Below, in pieces: positions 12,501 to 24,500 of a stretch of 64,000 nt of DNA. Positions within the stretch are counted from its first letter, which is position 1; each line of letters begins with the position of its first letter. The notes below the pieces were generated by a model that did no database searches, was not told where the DNA came from, and saw only the letters and a program-made list of their open reading frames with translations. The position numbers were made by a program, and so were the translations under genes. This DNA comes from Oegoconia quadripuncta (Eukaryota > Arthropoda > Insecta > Lepidoptera > Autostichidae), in contig OX438747.1 of assembly GCA_949316235.1 (NCBI GenBank), positions 32,522,601 to 32,586,600 of the forward strand, written 5' to 3'.

Positions 12501-15500
12501 TTTCGTGTAACTGAAGTTGATGACGCTGTAGATTCTGTCAATAAGGATCTATCGTCCATTAATAATTGGGCTGAATCTTACGGTCTGGTGGTCAATCCTA
12601 ATAAGTCACAAGCTCTCATTATTGGCAGCAATTACATGTACAACCAACTCCAACAAGTTGTTATTCCACCTGTTAAATTTAATGGACTGACTATCGAGTA
12701 CACTACCAACGCCAAAAATCTCGGTGTTACGTTTGACAATAACTTGTCCTGGAAGGCTCACTGCAACGAAGTAAGCAAAAAGATCCATTTCTCGCTTCAC
12801 TCTCTTAAACGCCTGCAAAATTTCCTGCCATTGAAAACTAAAATTACACTTGCCCAATCGTTGATCTTGCCTATCTTGGACTATGCAGATGTGTGTATGT
12901 TGGATGCCAATGAGGACGTGCTAAATAAGCTTGAGCGGCTACAAAATTTATGTATAAGATTTATCTACGGTTTGCGTAAATTTGATCACGTCTCGCAGTT
13001 TAGATCCGACCTCAGGTGGCTTCCTATTCGCCTGCGCAGAAACAGTCATATACTATGTGTTCTCTATAACGTTTTGTTTAATCCGTCCTGTCCAAACTAC
13101 CTGCGAGATCGCTTTAGCTTTCTGCGGTCTCCCACTAGTCTCTCCCGATCACACATGTCCACTCTACTACGCTTCCATCCTCATACCACTGATTTTTATA
13201 GTTTCTCGTTCACTGTCCATGCAGTCAGGCTGTGGAATTCACTTCCCACTAACATACGCGACAGCCAGTCATTGCCCATTTTTAAATTCCGTGTGAAAGA
13301 GCATTATCTTGGGTCCTGTCAATAACCATTGTTTATTTATATATTTATTAATATATGTATTATTATATTCATTTATATATCATTTATATGTTCGTGTATA
13401 TATTCATTTACATATTCGTAGGCTTATTTATGTACTTATTATTATGTACTTAATATTTATTTTCTTATTTTCATTTTACTTGTGTGCACTCTATGTTTCC
13501 CCTTCACTATTGTTATTTCCTATGTTGGGTTTGCTGGAAGATATCTCTTTTAGGGATAAGCTCGCCTTTTGTATATCTTACTCTTAAGTATCACTGTAAT
13601 TGTTTTTTGTGTATGCAATAAAGTGTTAAATAAATAAAATAAATACATGGTGCAAGTAAAGGAAAAAGTAAATGCCGTGTCGCATCAGGAAGTCAAAGAA
13701 AAGGCGGAATGTAGAGAAGTGTGGAAAGAACTCCACCGACAAAAGTATAGCTCTTATATATATAGAAGAGAAAGTCAATAAAAAAATCTAAAGGAATTTA
13801 GTTGTAACTGCAAAGGTATTCCACACTCATTTGTCAAGCAGGTATATTACTTAAATACATCTAAGGTGAAAGTAAACCGATTCCTCGACCTCAAAAGTTA
13901 TGTGGCATGATGTGCCCGTGGTGTGTAGGTGTTAATGAAGATGTGGTTATGAGGATGAGGATATATTAGAAATACATGTTTAGGATACACGATGATACAC
14001 GATGAGGAGGAGAAAGAAAGAAAATTGATTTAAATCCATTTCATAACACAAACACTCAGCACAGTAGCTGACAAAAATCTTTGTGTCGCGCGAGATAATA
14101 TTCGTCATGCTCATTCACTTGGACGAAATATAAACTATCCCACTTTTACTGCTACGTCGCACGCGACAAACAATAGCACGGGCACGAGGGCTGGTACAAG
14201 TATTACATAATCAAGTTAAGGTGGAATCAAAAATGTCTCCAACTTAAAGGGATGTGGATAGATTCGCTCATTAGGGGCAGCATTACAGCTCCGTAAAGTT
14301 CAAAATACTTGGGATTTATCTCTCTCTCTTACTTTAGCTATGTATCTAATGAAGCGAACGAAGGACGGGGCATAATTCCTTTTATGAAATCAGGAAGCGG
14401 AAGAGGAATTCAACAAAAAAAATACGGACCTTCCATATCATGAGGAAGAAGAATCCCTCATTACCGCTAGTGTAAGTTATCGGACCGTACTGGCCTTTCA
14501 TCTCTCCCTTTAAGGAGTAGCAGAACTTCAAGATTGATAATAGGTAAATGGTGGCATAATTGATTATCTCTATCGCTCGGTAGCTAGTTTGCAGATGCAT
14601 TTGAAACAGAGCAGACTCTAGTCAAATCTACTCATCGCCAACTCCACAAAGCCTGAAGACGAAAGTCTCAATCAATGGTTCCTACCCGTAATGGCTTACA
14701 GGGCCGAAATGTAGACGCTAACGATATGGCTAGAGTAAAAGACAAAAATCGCTCAGCTTGATAAGGAAAGACATCGTTACTCTGACAAACTCGAATAGCT
14801 CTGACAGCTTACTGGAATGGAAATTCGTAGGTCATATTTAATATCTGGAGCAAGTTGGTCTGGAGTGGAGACAGTGCATTTCTCCCTGGGGTGACCCAAT
14901 TACGGACTCAAATTCCAGTTTGTTCTTCTCTTATTCTTCCTTGATGACAACACTGTTTGGATTTATTGCATTGCAAGCAAAAGTATGACTGTATACAGTT
15001 TAGTCCCGTTACGTCAATGGTTCTTCGCGTACGAAAGAGCATGTGTACGGATTGTTTAATTAAAAGCATGCTCATTTTAAGTATAGTCATAAGCATGCTT
15101 TGTAGCAAGCTATGTAAAGTAAAGAGCATGTTTATTTGTACCATTACTTTTTATCTGTTTAAAGATCCACACGCCCGCGCATTTTTGCTTGCAAGCCACA
15201 GACAACAGACATATGCGAGCGACACGCTCACACAAATCAAACACACCTGGACCCCAATTCTCGCGCATTCGACATTTCTCTGTCGATAGACATCCATAGA
15301 TCTGGACCCCTATTCTCGCACACTCGACATTTGTCTATCGATAGACATTGGCATGTCTATCTCTTTCACACTTATATACGTGTGTAAAAGTGACATACCT
15401 ATTGATGTCGTTCGACATTGAAATCTCGAGTATGTGAGAATCAGGCTCCTGTCGCTTTTGCACATGCATGTAAGTGTGAAAGAGATAGACATACCAATGT

Positions 15501-18500
15501 CTATCGGCAGTGATAAGTCGAACGCGCGAGAATCGGGGCCTTGTACAGAATCCAAAAAGTAATCATACCTACTTACTTTTTAGTAAGAAACTCTGCCAGT
15601 GATATATTCTCTCCCTCTGGCGGGCTATCGAGCACATTTAAAGTGTACTCCATAACATCTTTGTACAGCGCACGGTCAGCTGTACTTCCGTCTGACTTAT
15701 ATACATCAATATCATAATCCTGGGGTATGAGGTTAATGTGTTTTTCAACAGCATTCAAATACACCCGGCTGCCTTCTGTACCATGAATCCTAGAACAACA
15801 TCATTTTAATTTAACTTTAACTTTATAATAACTTTATTCCAAAAAAGTTTACAGTTTATCTTATAATCTATATTAAGCCGAACTAGGTTGAAAAACCTGT
15901 ATTTCAGCCAAAGAGTATAGTAACTATTTACCGAGAAAGAGTGGCAACTCCGTGGTTAAATTTGCATGTATAGACAGTGCTGCTGCCAGCGATTGGTTGA
16001 GGAATTAAATCTATCTATACATACCTACGTACACTGATTATATAGGTAGAAACTGGGTTTAGAAATAGGTATTGTTGTTTATGAAGAAATTTTTATTTCT
16101 CATAACTAATTTCTTTAAATTAGCTATGAAAAACAAGTATAACAAAAACAAACAACAAATTAACAAAAATCTGAACTTTTACAAAAACTTTCAAAAGGAA
16201 ATCGACGTTGACTGAGAGCTCGACATGACATCACCCACCGGTAAGATGGCGGCTGCTGCCACAGAACCCTAATAACGGTTAGTTCGTCAACCGCAGTTCA
16301 GAGGTCGCAGTCTGCTATGAAAATTGATGACATTTGAAGTGTGCCCCCCCTGATTTCAGCATACAGTGCCCTTCCCCCATAGAGTAATATAACATACGGG
16401 GAATAGAGCGCCCTCTCTCCGGTCCTCAGTGTCACCCTATATAGTAGCGCCATCTATTACACGTGTGCACCAACTATGCCAATATGCATACATACCTATA
16501 TGTATGTATATCTACTTCTTTACACGTATAAATCTACCCATCTGTTTCAAGTTTGCTTAGGCGACCAAACGACATGCGATACGCAAAAAATTGTGTCATT
16601 TTGTCAATCGTCAAATTGTTTGACACAAAAAAATCAATTAGTGTCATTGCGCATCGCCAGGCTTTGTGGTCACCAGCAGCAAACTTGAAACAGATGAGTA
16701 GACAGAAAAATAAATACGAATTAGGTACTAAAAATAAAATACAACATCTTGTGTCTATTTTTTATTTCTTACATGTTTGAGTTTATTATAATAAATTTGA
16801 GCGTGTACTTTAATTGGGTCATCCCCATCATACGAAATTTTGCCACATAAAATTCGGTTGATAGACCTGCACCAACTGCATAAAATCACATTGATGACAT
16901 TGCAAAATTTTGAAAATTCGCAAAAATATCAGTGAAGATTTTGATTTCTTGTTTTGTATATTTCTTTCTTAAATTTATTTTTATGTAATTTATCATTATA
17001 TTTTGAATATTGTAAAAGCATTTGACCACTTCTTGCGAAGGGTAGACTAGATATTGTTTTTCTTTATTATATTCTTTGGATACAATGTAAGAATTTGATT
17101 CCATGTCAACTTTCGATACCATTATTTCTTTTTTACATGTTTGACAACATTTAATAACATTTTTTAAACATTTACTCATTAGGAACTGTGTCACTGTCTA
17201 TAATGAAATCAAGCTGAATGTTGGGTTCTCATAAATTTCCATGATACATTCTTTTTTATTTATAAAAAAATCTAAGGTTAGGTAAGGTTTTTTCAGGTAT
17301 TCTCGTCTTTTTTTTTTAAATCTAAAGTTTTTACAGGGACTTTTACAAATTTTGTATGGCAGTCCCATCGTACCCTTTCACTAATCGCTACACTTAACGA
17401 GACACCGATGAGTTCACAAAACTGAATAATTTCCTGGTTCTTTCGGAGTTTGGTAGGGACAGAATAGCGTGAAACACTCCTACATTAAATCCGTTCAGTT
17501 TAAGTTCACTCATCAGTGCCCTTCTAGATTGCTTGTACCGGACACACTCCACTAACAAGTATTGAACATCCTCCACAGTACCACACACCTCACAGTTTGG
17601 AGAACTGGTTTTTCTCATTAGGAAGCCAAACTTGTTAAGTGGCATGTGTCCAGACCGAAGCCTATATGCTAAAACAATAATTTTCCTACTTAACTTACAA
17701 CTAATAAACCAGGGAGTATGAGGAGGATGACTCTGGTTGTACCAAATTCCCTTTTCTTTTGACCTCTCATCAAAATATTCATAGGTCCAAACATCTTTTT
17801 TTATACTTAGGGAGGATTTCAGAGAAATTTGGTACAACATTCAAACTCAATCCCTCACTGATCGCACGTTTAGCTCGAGAGTCAGCCTCCTCGTTACCTC
17901 TCAAACCAATATGTGATAGGACCCACTCCAGAATAACGTTAGTACCACATAAATCAAGCTCATCCATTTTACTTAGTATGCTATAGCCTACAGACAACCC
18001 GTTCCTCTTCCCCGAGGCATATAGAGCAATATGTTGTAGAGCACTTTTACTATCGCAGCATATTACGACTCTACTCATATTAATGGCTTTTACATATGAG
18101 AGCGCTTCCGAAATAGCAGTGAGTTCCAGTGACATAATGGAGGAGGTATTCTTGTCTTGTATCCTCAACTAAACTGTTAATTGTGCTCACATTTACCGTA
18201 CTTTGGTCACAAATTGTGCACAATATTTTTAAACCTGTGGCAGACACATGCTTGACTACACCCTGTAGAACAGCTTTCAATTCATCTTTCTTCAAACTCT
18301 GTGTGAAATAATAAGCCACAGGTTGCTTATAATTTTTTTTTACTCCCTTCACCATGAAGACTAATGCATGGTCAGCTATTTCATTAGTCCCATTTGTGAC
18401 AAATCCCTTGATTTCATCTTTGGCAAGATAATATTTTAAATGGGGAGTAATGTACATTTCATCAAAAATTAATGTGCACAACTTATCTTCTGCGTTCATT

Positions 18501-21500
18501 CCTAATACTATTTTAGTAATTTTTTAAAATATCAATTTATTTATCCCTGGCTCCACTTTGATATTAGACAGGAGATTTTTTAATGTCTTTGGTGATGGCA
18601 AAGTAAAACATTTGGCTAATAAACCATACCCTTTTGGGATTCTTTTATATAGGCTTAAAGATAGAATCTTTTGGTCCACATTGAAGCGACGCCCTTTTGG
18701 TTTCTTTTTCGTTTGACGAAACTGCATGTCGGTAAATAATTTTGCTGCCACTGTCATGTCTTTTGTTATTTTATTAAATGAATAATCATTTGAAAGTTTC
18801 TCAGCATTCTCAAGTCTAGTTTTAAAAAAAACTACTCCTGTTTCTAAGGCGAATAATCTCTCTTCTTAAATTTCTCATTTTTCGTTGACAACTTTTATAA
18901 TACTGAAGCTGTAATGTCGGTGCTTTTCTTGACTCTGTAACAGCGTTGTAATATTATGAAACTTAAACTATTCAGGAAGTCAATAACAGTTATCCATAGG
19001 ATTTTAAACATACAATAACAAAAATCTGCCTTTTTTTAATATAAAAATATTGTAAGGCCGGCAACTATAAGGGTACAACAGGGTTAAAAAATATTAAATC
19101 TGATAACTATAATTAGCTTGTTTTCAACATGGTACCATAAAGGTTGTATGGTAGATATCGCTCATATACAATTGTATGTAAAGTTTGTTTAACAAATGTA
19201 ATCCATATTTGTTGTGCAATTAAGTATACTTGATTGATTGAATAAACGCACCTTTAGAATGTGAGATTGTAGCTGTCCAAGGGGGTACTGAATATTCCTT
19301 AGCATCCATGATGTTCTATTCCAGATTGGTTTGCTCTGTGGACATTGTGGACAGTCCTGAAAAAACATTAACACATCCAATGACTTTACAATTTCGTAGG
19401 TTGGCAAAATAGATAAAAGACAAAGATAAGTTCCATCTTCAATAAGGCTTAAGACTGTTCCGACGTTTTTTCGCGAGACGGTGCTGCCACTCGAAATTGA
19501 GCCTAAAAGTGTAGGACAGTTGAGTGGTTATATATTTTAATTATTTAGTCATCTTGACTTATTCGTAATTGCAGCCTACTTTCTACAAAGCCTTGTCTCA
19601 GATGTTTCTGTCAACAACCAAATGTCTGTATTAACTATTTAAGTAGTCGATAACTATTTTGGCTATGTGAGAAGTTAGTTGTAATTAATGTAATGTTAAA
19701 TAAAAATACAAAATAATAACTACACTATAAAATATCAAAAATAATATTAAACTTACCAGGTATATGCAGAGTTGGTATTGCCAATGCATTTAAACGATTG
19801 TAACGATTCCAATCTTTCTCCGTCAAATGAATATGACACACTTTTATTTTTCTGTAGATACTTTCCCTTGCGACATTTGTCAGTGGTTCACCAACTATGT
19901 CAACCCAGTTCTGGAACTGTTGAGGAAATTTTCTGGGTGTGGGAAGTCATGTACTGTCACACCTGTAATAAATGTAGAAAAGAACCATGTCAATAGAAGC
20001 ATCCATAACGGAGCATCAAGAGAATTTTGAAGGTAGAAGTGGTTGCGAACTTGAATGAATAAAAAAACCTAATACTTAAACCATGCAGACAGTTTGAATC
20101 AGTTGGCGACTCTACCTTTTCGGGTACCACAATAGAATCGGTCAGTGTCGATAGGGCTAAGTTCTTTTTTTAGGGTTACAACCAAAGAGAAATCCCATTT
20201 AGGATCACTTTGTTGTCCGTCCGTCTGTCAGTCAAAACCCTTTTTCTCAGCAACGCATGGAGGTATCAAGTTGAAATTAATATGAAATACTCAGGTCTGC
20301 GATCGCTTCGTGTTGTTTAAAAAGCAAACTTCTAAGTCAGCACAGTCAAAAGATACGCTTCATATTTTGACTCCCACAAGGGCGCAAGGGAATGAAATCC
20401 TATAGGGTAGTACTTCATATCACATTAAAATATATTTTCAAGTTGACATGTAAATAACTTATGTACCTAAATACTTTTAGTAATTATAATCAAACTATTC
20501 TCACTAATAAAAATGATACTGTGAGTTGATCACTTGATTACTACATAATCCAGTCCAACGAGTCAAAAGTGAAGAGTCAATAGCCAGAAGCATTTTATTT
20601 CCATATAGAATATGTCCATTTACAAAATATGTCCATTCTAAATCATAAATTGATAGTAAGTATGAAGTTAGGTAGTGCCACTATCGAAGTTAGGTTAGGA
20701 TATTATTAGGTAGGCAAGTACTCACCTTTAGTGTAACATCCAAAAATACAACGTCTTGGATTTCGGTTTGACATCGTGCAAACCTTAAAACACACTAAAA
20801 ACGTCCAATTTCGCAAAAGATAGCGTGCCTTATCGCGGTAACTTGTCGACAGTAAATACACAGGCACAAATCATGTAATGTGTAATGAATGGTCAGCGGT
20901 AAGCCGGAGGAACTGATGCTCGACTCTACGACTTACGGCGGAAGCAGACGAAGACACATAATTACATGAAACACGAAAACAATGAAATATGCGCGTGCGC
21001 TCACAAAGGAAGACGGCAGCCATATTGGTTTGTCGTTCGTAGGGAGACGATTGACAGCTGCTAGACGTTGTCGACTTGGAACGTATAATCAATATATTCT
21101 ACAAAAGAAAATTCACAACAACTTCATTATGTGTCCATTTCTAAAATAATATTGTAATGTAACTATTTCTAAATAATTAACTTTATAATAATTATGTGAT
21201 TCTTTCTAAATCGAATGACTGTGAATACGACAATGTAAGTACGTCACTATCGCTGTATAGTACTGGTCACATGTAATAGATGGCGCATTTGAATATTTTT
21301 ATGAGCAACATAGTTCAAGTTTCCCCCCCCTGCCTTCCCCATAGGACAGTATCACTAGCCTTATAGTCATCATAACTAAAAACATAATAATAACATTATT
21401 GACACGTGTAGGGAAGGGATACAAATTGACTCTCGACATATAAAACAATAAAAAGCATATTGTGTCTGATGCAGTATCCCAAAACGTGTCACAAATATCG

Positions 21501-24500
21501 ATTAACTTAAAAACTAACATTAAACTAAAGAATTAACAATATATGTGTAACAAAAATGATAAGTATAGGCGAAGTGTATTATGAGTTATGTAATTGTGTT
21601 TGTATGTGTGTTGGTTTGTGTGGGGTAAATGTGTCTCGACAGCGAAAAGTCGAGTGGGCTAGAATCGTAATTAGCGAATCAGTAGTTAGGCTTCTGAACA
21701 ACAGATGGCGTTTATTACAATAATGGGATGTTTTAGAATCTTGCATGGAAATATTTTTTGTATTCGAAATTCAGGGTGAGATCTCAAACTTTACACCATG
21801 GCCAATCTCATCGCAGACTCGGACGGAAGCTGCACAAGCCAGTTTACTGTACTACCCTCTGGTCAGAATTTGCCATGTTTGACTTGGAAATATCTGAATA
21901 GACTTCGGACCCAGGTCGGTCTTGGTTGAAAACTTGGGGAAAATAGGGGTTCCAAATAAATTTCCCATGATAAGAACCCTACGAATCATGCCAGTCAATA
22001 TAGGGACGGCGCGTGCATTTTTGAATAAAATAAATAAACTGCCTATGCCAATACCTTCTATTTCACTTACCTGATATACCCTATTTGTTTCTTTACGGTA
22101 AAAAAACTCATCCGGTATATTTTAACCTTTTTTATATTTGAGGCTTTTGTACACACTGGGTGACTATGCCCAGCCTAATAGATACCTTCACCTTTTCAAA
22201 CCTCACACTCTTTTTGCAATGGACAATCCAACTTTATCTACATTGATTGCTTAGTTTTCGGGGACGAGTAGCAGATGACGATACGAGTGTTTCCTAGTAT
22301 CGGAGGGCACGTTAAATAGTCGATCCCGATTGTAGTCAATAAGCCAAGTTGGGCGACTTAAAAACACTGACTGTCAGGTGGCTACTAGTCTGACACAAAG
22401 CCATAAATTCGCACGCGACCTGCATGGTATAATATAGCCCTGTTGGGAGAAGATAAACGGCAGCTGCGTGGTGATCGAGGGTTTATTGTTGGATGCTGCA
22501 CCGATTGGAAGAGAGCGAAAATTTTAAATTTGCGTTGAGAAAGGTACACCTGTACCTATTGAAGTGAATAAATTGATTAGTGGTGGGTTCACGGTTCGCA
22601 GATAGATGGCGCCAGTCTTTACATAATCGTGCCGACAGCGTCAGGCGAGGTTCTATAGAACAGGCCTGTAGCGCGACAAGGGTATGGACCCTTGTCGCGC
22701 TACAGGGCTTCCTCACTCCGGCAGCAACGTCACGATGATGGTCTTAAATATTTGACGAAGTTGTGGGTTCTTAGTTTAATAACACCGACACCACTTAATA
22801 TTTTATTGTCGGTTATAAGTTAAAATCGAATTTAAAAAGTAGAAATCCATTTAAACATTAACTTTGTAAAATTATAAAACACTGCGCTGCACTGTGAACT
22901 GAGCAACGAACGTGTCAGAACTCAGAAAAGAATATCTATAAATATAAATTCATTTGAAATTATGACGAAAAAAGGAGTTGAATGCTCTAACCACCACTGA
23001 GATTGGCTGGAAGAGATCTCTATTAGAGATAAGCTCACCTTTGTACCATATATCTCAAATGATTGTCAACATGTTTTTTATGTGCAATAAAGAATAACAT
23101 TGAAAAAACGCTGGGCATCAAGGGAAGTGGCACCTTTACAGCCTCACCCAATGAGAGAAGGATAATGATGACTATGGTCACTATACTCACCATTCTGCCC
23201 CCACCTCAACGACACCATCGCCGCAAGGCACGGTGCGCACGCGGCCCCCCACCCGGTCCTGCGCCTCCAATCCCAGCACGCGTTTCCCTTCGCGCGCTAA
23301 CGCCGCCCCGGCTGTCACGCCGGCTGCGCCCGCGCCAACCACTATGGTATCGTATGTCTCAGGGACGCTGCAAGTATCTTGGTTAATTTATTTATAACTC
23401 ATGCTGGCATGTGTCAACATTGGAGATACTAAATAGCTCGCTGGGAATTGAACCCGTGTCCTCCGTTTTTGACCCACGTCGCAAAAAGAGGGGTGTGTTA
23501 AGTTGGAAGCCTGTGTCTGTCTATGGCATTGCACAGCGTAAATAGCTGAACCGGCCATGTTTAAAATAGGTTAAGCCGTTTCAGCCATGTTTAGCTTATA
23601 ACACAGTTTTTTGGTTGCGATGTGGACTACCATCCGACTTACCTACAGATTACATGATGTATTTGGATGAAGATTATCATGTTTCTATACCCTTCATACA
23701 TACATATACACACACACAGACATACACATACATAGATACACACACGTATAAGGTCTAACAAAATTAACCCAACAAACGTTCAGAGGTGTGACTTATCTAA
23801 GATACAAGTATCTGAAATACAGATACAAGATGCAAGATACGTATTTTCATTTTGTATCTAAAATACTTTTTAAAAAATCATTTTGTATCTTGTATTTAAA
23901 TATATTTTGTTTGGTATCTTAGTATTTTATAAATACTTTTTCTGATAAAATACTTTTAGTAATATATTAGTAGAAATATATAAAATAAATGCGTAAAATT
24001 GAGCATGTCATTATTAGTCCAACATCACATTGGTAGATGGCGACTCTTTCTTTGCACTGCACTGGCCTGTATCTATACAAGATGTGGCAAATGCACAAGT
24101 CGTGCGAGCCAAACAATTAAAAAAAAAAAACTGAAATGTAATTTCATTTGAGAAGATGACCGCCTTTTTGTATATATTACATTACATTAAGTTATTTACG
24201 AATAATTCGTAAATAACTTAATGTTAAGTTATTTACATACGTAAATAACATTAAGTTATTTACGAATAAATCGTGTTATGTTATGTAACGTGTGTGTTAT
24301 GTTATCGTGTTATGCTCGTGTTATGTCAATTAAGAAAAATAAACTTAGAATTCATTAAAATAAAATCTTGTTTTCTTACAAAAGTATTTGTATCTTAAGA
24401 AGTATTTAGAAGATACGTATTTGGTATTTAGTATTTCAGATACTATTCTCGAAAGTATTTTGTATCTGGTATCTGAAATACTTTATTTAAAAGTATCTTG

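Larger units (their letters stand above)
16886..20774 (-). pseudogene. THAP/P-element-like (THAP9-type) transposase fossil
   Basis: The pieces run in order on the minus strand. Exon 1 (20774-20726) reads MSNRNPRRCIFGCYTK. Exon 2 (19962-19757) has HDFPHPE, FQNWVDIVG, VCHIHLTEKDW and LAIPTLHIP, completing a THAP C2CH fold but with one frameshift. Exon 3 (19356-19252) has a stop. A basic coiled-coil block (about 18900-18780) and a catalytic start containing LIFDEM (18499-18157) follow, then a C-terminal piece with CCQTC (17194-16886). Stops, a shift, missing central parts and a LINE insertion show that it is dead. P-like origin follows from the THAP plus RNase H-like order. Confidence 0.75.

Noticed and set aside
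16447..21285. Outer terminal repeats of the P-like fossil (GCGCCATCTATTACA pair)
   Set aside because: The match is only about 15 bp, the motif is common in such genomes, and the flanks show no 8-bp duplication. Kept only as a weak note.
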